From positions 1 to 36,424 of the forward strand of contig JAJACQ010000032.1 in the NCBI GenBank assembly GCA_022601435.1: DNA of 36,424 nt. The letters are read 5' to 3'. This document shows positions 24,525 to 32,095 of this stretch, in pieces. How positions within the stretch are numbered: the stretch's first letter is position 1; the number at the start of each line of letters is the position of its first letter. Below the pieces are notes generated by a model. The model made no database searches, was not told the DNA's origin, and saw only the letters and a program-made list of their open reading frames with translations. The stretch is from Chlamydiia bacterium (GTDB lineage: Bacteria > Chlamydiota > Chlamydiia > Chlamydiales > 2-12-FULL-49-11). A program made the translations under genes and the position numbers.

Positions 24525-24740
24525 CTATGCAGCCCTAGATTCAGGTTCTGCTAGTAGCTTGTATCGCGTATAAGGACCATCGGGAGAATTAGCCTTAATT
24601 GCGATAATTTTGTAGCCACGCTTGCGAAGGCGTGAGATAGTCGCTGTGAGGTTTTCACACCAGCCACGTTCAATTGCAGTCTTACGTGTGACACGCATAC
24701 CACGACGAAGTGCTGAGAGTACTAGAGATTCTTTAGTCAT
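24525..24740 (-). CDS. Small winged-helix/HTH DNA-binding protein
   Basis: 71 residues. VLSALRRGMRVTRKTAIERG, then CENLTATISRLRKRGYKIIA and GPYTRYKLLAEP fit the 'L..L..G..vT...A...g...L...I..LR..Gy.I' pattern of phage HTH_39-type domains: helix, recognition helix, then a beta-wing. It lies between SSB and the exonuclease, codons like its neighbours. Such proteins are single-domain regulators or replication accessory factors; target unknown. Confidence 0.65.
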   Translation of the reverse strand: MTKESLVLSALRRGMRVTRKTAIERGWCENLTATISRLRKRGYKIIAIKANSPDGPYTRYKLLAEPESRAA

Positions 24741-24760
24741 TCTTTTTACTTTCCTTTTCC

Positions 24761-25231
24761 TTATAGAGCTTCTAAATCAGAGTTAATGGTGAAACCGTCC
24801 TCGTCCTGAAAGTCAGTAGAAGGATCACCATAAGGTATATAATCAATAACCTGCATCGCCATAAAGTCTGCGGTTACTCCAGCCTTACCAGCATAACTAT
24901 ATTCGTAGGGCTGAATCTTGATCTTAGCATATGATCCATTACCAATCAAACGACCATCCCAAGGATTGCGTTTTGCATCGATAACAGTAGGAGGATTTCG
25001 CATACTACCATCCTTCTTTGTTACCCTGCGCCTTGCGGAGTAGAAGTCTCCCTTCTCATCGTTCTTGTTCTTGATATTTAAACCAACAGACTCAAGCTTC
25101 TGACGGGTTTCTTCATCTTCAACTGAAATGTCAGCTTGCCAAACAGGTTCATAGTTGGTGTTTGGCTCAATTACTGAAGCCCAATAAACCTTGCCTGAGA
25201 TGATGATTGGATCGTATTTCTTACTTGCCAT
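24761..25231 (-). CDS. Single-stranded DNA-binding protein (T7 gp2.5-like)
   Basis: 156 residues. IISGKVYWASVIEPNTNYEP then VWQADISVEDEETRQKL opens the OB-fold typical of podovirus SSBs; RNPWDGRLIGNGSYAKIKIQ and YSYAGKAGVTADFMAMQV continue it. The last ~20 residues are acidic (TDFQDEDGFTINSDLEAL), as in T7 gp2.5, whose acidic tail contacts polymerase and primase-helicase, although the tail here does not end in an aromatic residue. It coats single-stranded DNA during replication and recombination. Preceded by its own sigma70-like promoter and a strong AGGAG. Confidence 0.82.
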   Translation of the reverse strand: MASKKYDPIIISGKVYWASVIEPNTNYEPVWQADISVEDEETRQKLESVGLNIKNKNDEKGDFYSARRRVTKKDGSMRNPPTVIDAKRNPWDGRLIGNGSYAKIKIQPYEYSYAGKAGVTADFMAMQVIDYIPYGDPSTDFQDEDGFTINSDLEAL

Positions 25232-25285
25232 TTTAATCTCCTATATAATGCCCTTTGGCATGGGCTATTTCATGATAACTTGTGA

Positions 25286-25314
25286 ATACTACTCTAACCA
25301 CTTACGCTTGTCAA
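25286..25314 (-). promoter_or_regulatory. Sigma70-type promoter before SSB
   Basis: On the - strand a perfect TTGACA (25314-25309), 17-base spacer and TAGTAT (25291-25286). It sits over the last codons of the PD-(D/E)XK gene, about 55 bases upstream of the SSB start, so it can boost SSB and the recombination genes separately from the polymerase. Confidence 0.55.
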
Positions 25315-25882
25315 CACTTTTCTTATTACTAGACCTAATTTTTTTAACACAGTCGTCAAAAGACATTAGATCGGGTTGGTGTACAGCATACACCCTTCTG
25401 CCAACAACTTCAATACGATTTTCATTATAAAGATCATCTACTGAACAGAAACCTTTAAGCTCATACTCATTCAGGTTATTCTCTACTACTAAACCAAAGA
25501 TGTCAATATCTGGTTTTGGTCCTATGTTTGCGAGAAGCTTACCTGTTTTGTATTTCGTTGCCTTAATGTCTACTCCAAAACCTTCTATGAAGATATCGCC
25601 TAGATCGGTCTTGTTTTTCTTAGACTTTGGCTGAAAGACAAACATATCTTCTGGGTATTGATTGCATACCTTATGTATAGCTAACTCAGCCCTAGCTCCT
25701 AGCTCGTCTATCTCTATAGGGTTAGACTTAGAATAAGAATTATCTCTAACATTCGACTTTCGGTTTCCCTGACTTCTTCGATTACCAATTAGATTAGCAA
25801 ACTTAACTTCATCAGGTGTTAGAAATATTAGTGTGTCTCTGACCAGTTCCGGCCTACTTTGTATTCGCTGTCGAGTGGGCAT
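25289..25882 (-). CDS. PD-(D/E)XK-type nuclease-like protein
   Basis: 197 residues, ATG 25882 with AAAAGGAG 11 bases upstream, inside the end of the polymerase gene (55-bp overlap). IDELGARAELAIHKVCNQYP gives a conserved Glu helix, and TDLGDIFIEGFGVDIKATKY gives D96 and the D105-x-K107 pair of a PD-(D/E)XK strand. This is the layout of small phage and restriction-like endonucleases. The N-terminus is Arg-rich. It may process host DNA or act in recombination. Family not pinned down. Confidence 0.6.
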   Translation of the reverse strand: MPTRQRIQSRPELVRDTLIFLTPDEVKFANLIGNRRSQGNRKSNVRDNSYSKSNPIEIDELGARAELAIHKVCNQYPEDMFVFQPKSKKNKTDLGDIFIEGFGVDIKATKYKTGKLLANIGPKPDIDIFGLVVENNLNEYELKGFCSVDDLYNENRIEVVGRRVYAVHQPDLMSFDDCVKKIRSSNKKSVDKRKWLE

Positions 25883-27483
25883 CGCACATTCAACTCCTTT
25901 TCTGTGATCTTCATAGCTTTCTGAGTTAGACTACCAAATCTATCTGCTTGATCTTTAGCACAATCAAACTGATATTCGTCGTGAATGCTGGCAACCAACT
26001 TAGCATCTATCTTATAATCTCTTATCAGTTTATTAATTGATACTACCCACTGCTTACATATGATAGCACCAGCACCCTGAAGAAGAAGGTTCATAGCAGC
26101 ATGTTGATGCCGTACATGAAGTCTCCTACCATCCAGACCCTGTATATACCCTGTAGCTGCCTGTTTGTCAACAGCTTTCCTTAATTCAGCCAGAGCCGGT
26201 AAACTCTGGAGAAAGTTATCAATGAGACGTTGACCATGTTTTGCCGTACCTCCTACGATACTTCCTATCTTAGTTGCACCAGCACCATAGATAAAAGCAT
26301 ATATAAAAGTCTTAGCTTGATCTCTTGTCTCTAGTCTTGCAGCTTTCTGATTAGCTGTGTGAATGTCTCCTTCAACAACCTCTTTTGTATAGGCTGCGTC
26401 ATTCATATAATGAGCAAGACATCTTAACTCTAAGGAACTAGCGTCACAACCAACGAGAAGACGATCAGGAGAAGAAGAAGTCCAGCATTCTCTGCACTCC
26501 CTCCCATATGGAGAATAAACTGCTGGAATTTGTGCCATGTTTGGACTGTAGTGTGCCATACGTCCTGATATAGCTTTGAGCGTAAGAACTTTTCCGTGTA
26601 CTTTTCCATTATCTTCGCGTAACAATTTTATCCAAGATTTAATCTGTGCTGTTCGTTTATTGAGAAGAAGGTATTCTGTAATCATCTGTGCTTCTGGTAT
26701 GTCTACCTTCTTCAGAGCATCTTCATCTACAATAGGATGACCAGTGGGTGTGAATTTGTCTGGTTTCCATCCCTGCTCGATTAGTCGTGCGGCTATCTGC
26801 TGACGACTGGCTGGATTAAATACTATAATCTTATCCTTCAGAGGCTTTCCTGTTTTCTCTGATACTCTCTTCTCTATAATTGGAGGATATCTTTTTTGTA
26901 GGTCTTTTTCTATCTGTGCTGACTTATCAGAAAGTCTAGCCTGTAGGGTTATGGCTTTCTGTAAGTCAAGAGTAAAACCATTCCTTTCCTGAGTGTCTAC
27001 AATGTTACGAACACTGTACTCAAGGTTGATAGCTTTTTGGTACTTGTTATTTGGTATCTCCTGTCGAATACGCATCCAGAGACGATACGTAATTTCTACA
27101 TCACGTATGCAATACGTAATCATCTCTTCGGTAAGCTTGCTGAAGTCCTTGAAGTCGATCTTCTTGAAACCAAGATCGACACCCCAAGACTCTAGCGAAT
27201 GTTTCTCTCGTGTGGGAAAGATAAGTTGAGAAAGAATAAGAGTATCTTCTACATTATTTAGATGTAGGTTCGTTCCAGTAAGTCGATTAAGCGTTGGAGC
27301 ATCAAAGCTTATGCCGTTGTGCATAATGAACTTTGACACTCCACTTGCAAAAGAAGGAAACTTTGTTAGGCACTCATTTCCTTTCCAGACATTTACCTGA
27401 CCAGTATCTACATTCTTAGTAACAATACAGTAAATTGTAGTAGCGTCTAGTGAATCAGTTTCAATGTCTAGTATCACCTTCAT
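25828..27483 (-). CDS. DNA polymerase, family A (T7 gp5-like), without thioredoxin-binding insert
   Basis: 551 residues. Proofreading motifs: DIETDSL (D6, E8), HNGISFDAPTL (D61), YCIRDVEITYRL (D128). Polymerase motifs: VGCDASSLELRCLAHY (D347), RDQAKTFIYAFIYGAG (R387, K391, Y395), ASIHDEYQFDC (H501-D502-E503). Ending YKVGRNWSETH parallels the T7 C-terminus, so the gene is complete. It is ~150 residues shorter than T7 (704): where T7 has its thioredoxin-binding loop, only ~25 residues separate the thumb helix from FNPASRQQIA. Y395 matches E. coli F762, the tyrosine form linked with lytic phages and high ddNTP acceptance. Lies downstream of the primase-helicase and a 58-aa gene. Confidence 0.96.
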   Translation of the reverse strand: MKVILDIETDSLDATTIYCIVTKNVDTGQVNVWKGNECLTKFPSFASGVSKFIMHNGISFDAPTLNRLTGTNLHLNNVEDTLILSQLIFPTREKHSLESWGVDLGFKKIDFKDFSKLTEEMITYCIRDVEITYRLWMRIRQEIPNNKYQKAINLEYSVRNIVDTQERNGFTLDLQKAITLQARLSDKSAQIEKDLQKRYPPIIEKRVSEKTGKPLKDKIIVFNPASRQQIAARLIEQGWKPDKFTPTGHPIVDEDALKKVDIPEAQMITEYLLLNKRTAQIKSWIKLLREDNGKVHGKVLTLKAISGRMAHYSPNMAQIPAVYSPYGRECRECWTSSSPDRLLVGCDASSLELRCLAHYMNDAAYTKEVVEGDIHTANQKAARLETRDQAKTFIYAFIYGAGATKIGSIVGGTAKHGQRLIDNFLQSLPALAELRKAVDKQAATGYIQGLDGRRLHVRHQHAAMNLLLQGAGAIICKQWVVSINKLIRDYKIDAKLVASIHDEYQFDCAKDQADRFGSLTQKAMKITEKELNVRCPLDSEYKVGRNWSETH

Positions 27484-27528
27484 TTTTTATTTCCTGTTGG
27501 TATAATTACCACACACACTACTCTCAAC

Positions 27529-27705
27529 TCAATTCCCATACTTGAATATTTCATATTCAGCATCTTCAATGCTATCGAAACTTACAATGAAGTTTCCGGT
27601 AGAAAGCTCGTGAACATCTATAGCATTACAATAAACTGAGGGGTAACAAATTAGGTCCATATCTTCGATGTCACAATTTAATATCTTAATGTTTGATAAG
27701 TGCAT
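27529..27705 (-). CDS. Small acidic protein between primase-helicase and polymerase (58 aa), unknown
   Basis: ATG 27705 to TGA 27529. Begins MHLSNIKILNCDIEDMDLIC and ends FIVSFDSIEDAEYEIFKYGN. Acidic, with three cysteines and a beta-alpha-like C-terminus. The C-terminal part (F.VSF.S.E.AE..I) looks like a short ferredoxin-like fragment. No start signal of note, but it fills the space between two replisome genes and its codons match its neighbours. Could be a polymerase accessory factor; this is only positional inference. Confidence 0.45.
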   Translation of the reverse strand: MHLSNIKILNCDIEDMDLICYPSVYCNAIDVHELSTGNFIVSFDSIEDAEYEIFKYGN

Positions 27706-27734
27706 TAGAGTTAATTACCTTTTATGCGATGATG

Positions 27735-29438
27735 TTAGAATGGGATGTCGTCGCTGATTTCTTCAAGATCGTCACCAAGATTTACAACTTCGTGTAGCCT
27801 ACCAGTTTCCTTATTGAAAAACAAGTGACAAGCGACACCAGTTTCACCAGAATACCTATTCTTCAGTACGCGAATGGTGGTGGTGTTCGCAATGTTATCG
27901 TCATCAGACTGCTGGTCACGTTCCATAGCTACGACAGTATCAGATAGTTGTGCAATGGACTGTGATCCACGCAGATGGGACAGGCTTACCTCTTTACCAT
28001 CTTCATGTCCACTGTCTGCTCCTGTACGGCGTAAGTGTGATACGAGAAGTAAGGCACAGTTAGTTTCTTCTACTAGACTGCGAAGCTTGGTCATAAGAAC
28101 GTCGATGTTTCTACGCTCGTCCATGCCCTCCAGACCTGATACGAGAATGGAAAGATGGTCAAGGAAAACCCACCTGCAATCTAGTGCCTTAACCATGTAG
28201 CGTACACGAGCAAGGATTTCCTCCGTACCCATAGAGCCAAAGTGATCAAAGGCAAAGAACCTTCCCGTTCCTACAGTAGCTTCTTGCCACTTGTACATCT
28301 CAGCGGGTGGAAAAATTTCCCGTTCCTCCCTGATATAGAGCCGTGCATTAGCTTCTACTGACATGAGATGGAAAATAGTAGAACGGGTGTTCTCTTCCAA
28401 AGAGATAACACCAATATTACCTTCAGCATTTTTGAGTACGTGGTGCATCAACTCACGCATGACGCTGGACTTACCAGTGCCAGTGCCAGCCGTCAGTGTT
28501 ACCAGTTCACCTGTACGAATACCATACAGCTTCCCATTGATACCATCCCAAGGATACGGACAGGTAGTCTGATTACTCTCTTCATATAGTTCAGAACCAA
28601 TATCTCTTAGATTGATAATACCTGCTGGTGTATAGGTACGCGCAGCCCACCAAGCCTGAGTAAAGTCCTGTGACTTACCGTCAGCCAAGTATCCACAAGC
28701 ATCCTTCAGTTTATTGTCAAGTGCTACAATCTTACACTTGTTTGGTTCAAAGAGTTGTGCAACTTCACGCGCAGCCTTCTGACCTACCTCATCTGAGTCG
28801 AAGCAGACAACAATGTTGTTGAAAGAATTAAGAAAGTCATAGCTGCGTTTACAGCTTTTGACTGCCGCTGCCGCACCATCCTTGATGGATACTGCTGGAT
28901 ACTTTGAACCAAGCATCTGATATGCTGCCATAGCATCTAGTTCACCTTCGCAGATGGTGACAAACTTGCCACCCTCCTGACAAAGAAGCTGACCAAACAA
29001 AACACCTGCTGACATAGCACCGGGAGGATCAGCGGTAAAAGTTTTGTCGGCTACGTCACGAACCTTGTTAGCCACAAGCGTGTTGTTTACGTCATAATAT
29101 GGATAGTAGTGTTTAACGACAGCACCAGAAGAATCCTGTTGAATACGAACACCATACTTCTCAGCAGTCTCCTTGGTAATTCCACGATCAGTTATCGCAG
29201 ATATATATCCTTTAACTGTAGGTTGTTGATAGTTGTTATTATCAAACGGCATGTCATGCTCCTTTTTATATGCCTCATCACCGGGGAAAAAACTACGACA
29301 ACTAAAACAAAACATATGTCCATCATCAAAAATAGCACACGCATCGCTTGATCCGCATGAGTCTGAAGGACATGGAACATGTTTTACAAAATTACTACCA
29401 TCATGTTCAGTCTTCCCTAAGTATCCTGTATGTAGCAA
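27735..29438 (-). CDS. Primase-helicase (T7 gp4-like)
   Basis: 567 residues. Start is TTG 29438: GGAG lies 6 bases upstream and no in-frame ATG precedes the zinc finger. Residues 20-50 form the primase zinc-binding domain (HVPCPSDSCGSSDACAIF and GHMFCFSCRSF; C23, C28, C44, C47). The TOPRIM domain has CEGELDAMAA (E164) and CFDSDEVGQ (D214, D216). The DnaB-type helicase has Walker A TAGTGTGKSSV (K323), RWVFLDHLSILVSG and LLVSHLRRT. The C-terminus is acidic and ends in phenylalanine (GDDLEEISDDIPF), as in T7 gp4, where this tail docks on the polymerase. Unwinds DNA and makes primers. It overlaps the upstream small gene by 32 bp. Confidence 0.95.
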   Translation of the reverse strand: MLHTGYLGKTEHDGSNFVKHVPCPSDSCGSSDACAIFDDGHMFCFSCRSFFPGDEAYKKEHDMPFDNNNYQQPTVKGYISAITDRGITKETAEKYGVRIQQDSSGAVVKHYYPYYDVNNTLVANKVRDVADKTFTADPPGAMSAGVLFGQLLCQEGGKFVTICEGELDAMAAYQMLGSKYPAVSIKDGAAAAVKSCKRSYDFLNSFNNIVVCFDSDEVGQKAAREVAQLFEPNKCKIVALDNKLKDACGYLADGKSQDFTQAWWAARTYTPAGIINLRDIGSELYEESNQTTCPYPWDGINGKLYGIRTGELVTLTAGTGTGKSSVMRELMHHVLKNAEGNIGVISLEENTRSTIFHLMSVEANARLYIREEREIFPPAEMYKWQEATVGTGRFFAFDHFGSMGTEEILARVRYMVKALDCRWVFLDHLSILVSGLEGMDERRNIDVLMTKLRSLVEETNCALLLVSHLRRTGADSGHEDGKEVSLSHLRGSQSIAQLSDTVVAMERDQQSDDDNIANTTTIRVLKNRYSGETGVACHLFFNKETGRLHEVVNLGDDLEEISDDIPF

Positions 29439-29610
29439 CTACTTCTCCATCTTTCTTTGAGACAAAACCATCTATTGTCTCTTCTATATCATAACCAATC
29501 TGGGACGTAAATAGTTTTCTATCTCCTAGAAGCTTCCATATATCCTCCTCATATTCAGACTCTTCAATAAGTGTTTCAACATGTTTTGTCTTTACCATTA
29601 TATTCCACAT
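29407..29610 (-). CDS. Small protein before primase-helicase (67 aa), unknown
   Basis: ATG 29610 follows the previous stop immediately; a second ATG at 29598 would give 63 residues. Acidic helix (HVETLIEESEYEEDIWKLLG) followed by beta-type sequence ending EVVATYRILRED. Its 3' end contains the GGAG and TTG that start the primase-helicase, so the two are translationally linked. No recognised family. Confidence 0.5.
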   Translation of the reverse strand: MWNIMVKTKHVETLIEESEYEEDIWKLLGDRKLFTSQIGYDIEETIDGFVSKKDGEVVATYRILRED

Positions 29611-29796
29611 CTAACAATCTTCTTCTTCTTGATAAGAGAAGATATTTTTTACAAAGTCTGTAGACTCCGAAATAAGTTCTTTTGTCTCCTCAGAAGCAAA
29701 CTTCTTAGCTTCTTTTCTTGAATAACCTTCCTGAAGGTACTGCTTGTATAACTCTTTATAAATAGTTTTACTATCTTTTTCCCATAAGTTTTTCAT
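29611..29796 (-). CDS. Small charged helical protein (61 aa), unknown
   Basis: ATG 29796 with AAGGA upstream. Sequence is predicted helical and highly charged (TIYKELYKQYLQEGYSRKEA; FASEETKELISES), ending EEEDC. The 'GYS..EA..FA.EE' run resembles the small helical motif seen in many phage early proteins. No function assignable; sits in a row of tightly spaced small genes before the primase-helicase. Confidence 0.5.
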   Translation of the reverse strand: MKNLWEKDSKTIYKELYKQYLQEGYSRKEAKKFASEETKELISESTDFVKNIFSYQEEEDC

Positions 29797-29798
29797 TT

Positions 29799-30182
29799 TT
29801 ATTCCTTATTATTATTATATGGGTTTTTTATTTTCTTTGAACAATAACAACAAAGAATAGTTTCCCATTCCATGTGTACTAAAGTATGTATTGTTTTACA
29901 ACTTTCACATTCTACTTCAAATTTTTCATTACAATTATCTGCTTCACCTTCAAAAAATATATCACTATAAAATTCTATTTCAAATTCACCTAAATCTGAC
30001 AGGGATTCTATGAAGTCAGTGTATTCTTTTCTTTCCTTGGGTGACGAAGGATTGTATCCTAGTTCTATCATTTCAATATTACAAAACTGTTCGTAGTTTA
30101 TTTTACCTTGGGTATATTTACTACGAGCTTCTTCCAGAAAAGAAACAACATTAGTAGAAACAGGGATACTAATTTCTGTCAT
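29799..30182 (-). CDS. Acidic protein with C-terminal zinc ribbon (127 aa), unknown
   Basis: The ATG overlaps the previous stop as ATGA. Residues ~1-80 are acidic (SLSDLGEFEIEFYSDIFFEG). The C-terminal ~45 residues have four well-spaced cysteines, VECESCKTIH and ILCCYCSKKI, an arrangement of two CxxC knuckles typical of a zinc ribbon. This suggests nucleic-acid or protein binding, for example modifying host transcription early in infection. No family recognised; the zinc ribbon is fairly clear, the role is inference. Confidence 0.55.
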   Translation of the reverse strand: MTEISIPVSTNVVSFLEEARSKYTQGKINYEQFCNIEMIELGYNPSSPKERKEYTDFIESLSDLGEFEIEFYSDIFFEGEADNCNEKFEVECESCKTIHTLVHMEWETILCCYCSKKIKNPYNNNKE

Positions 30183-30325
30183 TTTCCTTGTCCTCTGTAT
30201 CGTTTAAAGTTACGTCTTTTATTTTTATTCTTTGGCCGACTATTTGTAGACTGACCTATACTTGTACGCATATGCTGCTTTATCCAAGCTGGTTTCTCAT
30301 TTCCTGTAGGACGTTTAATAGCCAT
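30179..30325 (-). CDS. Very basic small protein (48 aa), unknown
   Basis: ATG 30325 to TGA 30179, whose stop overlaps the next gene start (ATGA). Sequence starts MAIKRPTGNEKPAWIKQHMR and ends in an Arg/Lys/Asn-rich tail (RPKNKNKRRNFKRYRGQGK). Such composition suggests RNA or DNA binding. Translational coupling to the acidic zinc-ribbon protein downstream makes an acidic/basic pair conceivable. Not recognised. Confidence 0.5.
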   Translation of the reverse strand: MAIKRPTGNEKPAWIKQHMRTSIGQSTNSRPKNKNKRRNFKRYRGQGK

Positions 30326-30328
30326 TTG

Positions 30329-30811
30329 TTAATCCCTTCTTACTCCATTTTCTTGTTCCCAGTCAACTACTTTTTGACGTGCCTCTTCGTAGGTATCAAA
30401 CCCACCTAGCCCATATGATTTACCATTAAAATAAGGACGTGCACGATACTTCTTTTCCCTACCAGAAGGATTTCTAACTCCAGAACCTTTCAAACTTCTT
30501 CTCAGGTTATGTGCATTATCTATTTCTCTTAGATTTTCAATTCTGTTATCTGTTTTAATTTCATTTATGTGGTCAATATAGTCGGGAGGTTCTACTTTAT
30601 GACACATCTTATATACTACTCTATGTAAACGATAATCTTTATTTTTTATATGAACTTGCATATAGCCACTTTCCATTAAGTAACCTGCCTCATCTCCTAC
30701 TTTTATGGAACTAGTTCGAGAAATTTTCCAGTAAAGTTTTCCTGTCTCGCTATCGTATCTGAAAAGTCTGTGAAGTTCTTCTACTTCAGGTAAAATTAAT
30801 CTTTTAATCAT
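30329..30811 (-). CDS. HNH homing endonuclease with AP2-like DNA-binding domain
   Basis: 160 residues from ATG 30811; an upstream TTG at 30823 is less likely. The N-terminal ~55 residues show FRYDSETGKLYWK and AGYLMESGYMQVHIKNKDY, typical of phage HNH_3 proteins. The HNH core is LHRVVYK (H63), DYIDHINEIKTDNRIENLRE (D80, H81, N83, N89, N93). The C-terminal ~50 residues, REKKYRARPYFNGKSYGLG then FDTYEEARQKV, form an AP2-like beta-sheet DNA-binding domain. This is the classic free-standing homing endonuclease plan, so a mobile gene. It has a strong terminator directly upstream. Confidence 0.88.
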   Translation of the reverse strand: MIKRLILPEVEELHRLFRYDSETGKLYWKISRTSSIKVGDEAGYLMESGYMQVHIKNKDYRLHRVVYKMCHKVEPPDYIDHINEIKTDNRIENLREIDNAHNLRRSLKGSGVRNPSGREKKYRARPYFNGKSYGLGGFDTYEEARQKVVDWEQENGVRRD

Positions 30812-30824
30812 TGTTTTATCCAAT

Positions 30825-30874
30825 TTAAAAGGAGGAATAGGCTGGCATATATATGACCGTATGCCTATCCCTCC
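30825..30874 (-). terminator. Terminator upstream of the HNH gene
   Basis: On the - strand a 12-base arm at 30874-30863 pairs with 30842-30831 (one mismatch; GGAGG and GGC parts paired), with a loop containing a nested TATGCC/GGCATA pairing, followed by TTTTAAATT. It separates the upstream early genes from the HNH gene, so transcription of the HNH gene and the replication genes may need readthrough or another promoter. Confidence 0.65.
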
Positions 30875-30902
30875 TATCCTTTCTTCCCTACTATGTTGAG
30901 TG

Positions 30903-31100
30903 TTACTGCATTGTCATGGTATAAGATGTTTTAAGGACATCTACTTCATCTTCATACCATTCTTCAAGACCATTAAGAAAATCGTTAATATGGGTTAGAG
31001 GTACTTCCTCAACTCTATTAACATTTCCAACAATCTCAGTGATGTAGTCAGCCATGTATGTTGGAATTTCATTATAGTTCTTATAGTTGTAACGACGCAT
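30903..31100 (-). CDS. Small protein (65 aa), unknown
   Basis: ATG 31100 with GGGAG upstream. Begins with a Tyr/Asn-rich stretch (MRRYNYKNYNEIPTYMADYI), then an acidic helix (NDFLNGLEEWYEDEVDVLKT). Lies between the DUF932 gene and a strong terminator. No recognised domain. Likely an early host-interaction protein by position only. Confidence 0.5.
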   Translation of the reverse strand: MRRYNYKNYNEIPTYMADYITEIVGNVNRVEEVPLTHINDFLNGLEEWYEDEVDVLKTSYTMTMQ

Positions 31101-31126
31101 AACTTTCTCCCTATTAGTTTAGAAGG

Positions 31127-32041
31127 TTACGCGGCAACCTCTGATACAAAATCCTTCCACGTATCTGAACGTAGCCACTTCGTAACATCATCACCACGCT
31201 TGTATAGTGTACCACCATCACCAGCCTTGGTCAAGTCAAAGCGACCATCATCACCGTGAGAAGCATAGTGTGTCATAGCCGACTGTACAGAAAATAGATT
31301 GTCTCCCCGTACACGTACTTCATCCATCCACTGAGCGAAAAGACGATCAGACAATCCTCCGCTACGCTTCTGGTCTGAACGCTTTGTCCTAGTCAACTTG
31401 TCAAACAACTGCTGCACTTTGGTAGAAGAACCAACCTTAGTGTCAGCATAACGCTGATAACGTTCAACAGCATCTTTGTGAGTAGTCATAGACATCTCAA
31501 AGGCACTGATAAAGCCATCAGTATTAAAGTTACGGCTGTGACGCTTACGAGTGATGTCATACTGACCTGTTACCGTACCATTGGTGCAGAAGAAGTCAAT
31601 AAGACCTGACCACATGGTCACACTACCCTTACCATCAAAGGTATTCTTCATTACAAAACGTAAACCAAACTCAGTCTTGTGTCCTGTAGATGTTTCAATG
31701 CCATGCTTTAGCTTGGGAAAGATGTATTCTGCATAGCAGACGTTACCATTGGCAGAGATAGTATCTTTAATCTTTACATCTTCCAGAACGAGAGGATCAA
31801 AGTAGTTGATCATCTGTGTCTGAAGAGGCACAAGAACTTCTTTATTTTCAACTACACGATACTTGTCATTCACTACATTTAGATACTTGTCTCCATCGTA
31901 ACTTGTACGAATAAGCATCTTCTTATCTTTAGCCTTGAACCAACCGTCATCTATAGGCTTACCTGTGTCACGAGATACGACATCCTGTTCGTAGACGGTA
32001 AAGAAGATTTCACGATCATTAGTGTTAAGTAGATTTTCCAT
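31127..32041 (-). CDS. DUF932 family protein (phage/plasmid-like)
   Basis: 304 residues. I choose ATG 32041 over ATG 32047 because AGGAG lies 8 bases upstream of it. Features of DUF932 (TIGR03299 type): KYLNVVNDKYRVVENKEVLV near residue 60, VCYAEYIFPKLKHGIETSTG, then LRFVMKNTFDGKGSVTMWSG and FFCTNGTVTGQYDITRKRHS. Family members occur in phages and plasmids; the function is unknown, with suggested links to DNA metabolism or plasmid/phage exclusion. High expression is suggested by its strong RBS. Located between DHODH and replication genes. Family sure, role unknown. Confidence 0.82.
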   Translation of the reverse strand: MENLLNTNDREIFFTVYEQDVVSRDTGKPIDDGWFKAKDKKMLIRTSYDGDKYLNVVNDKYRVVENKEVLVPLQTQMINYFDPLVLEDVKIKDTISANGNVCYAEYIFPKLKHGIETSTGHKTEFGLRFVMKNTFDGKGSVTMWSGLIDFFCTNGTVTGQYDITRKRHSRNFNTDGFISAFEMSMTTHKDAVERYQRYADTKVGSSTKVQQLFDKLTRTKRSDQKRSGGLSDRLFAQWMDEVRVRGDNLFSVQSAMTHYASHGDDGRFDLTKAGDGGTLYKRGDDVTKWLRSDTWKDFVSEVAA

Positions 32042-32095
32042 TTCCATTTCTCCTAGTTTGGTTTACTTCTCTATACTAAACGCATCTCTAACTAC

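Noticed and set aside
26143-26171. TTGACA, 17 bp, TATATA on the - strand inside the DNA polymerase gene
   Set aside because: Good match to a promoter, but all bases code for conserved polymerase residues (VDKQAATGYIQGL) and no gene starts just downstream, so it is probably chance.
27874-28200. 108-codon + strand frame opposite the helicase domain
   Set aside because: Antisense shadow; the helicase motifs on the other strand are convincing.
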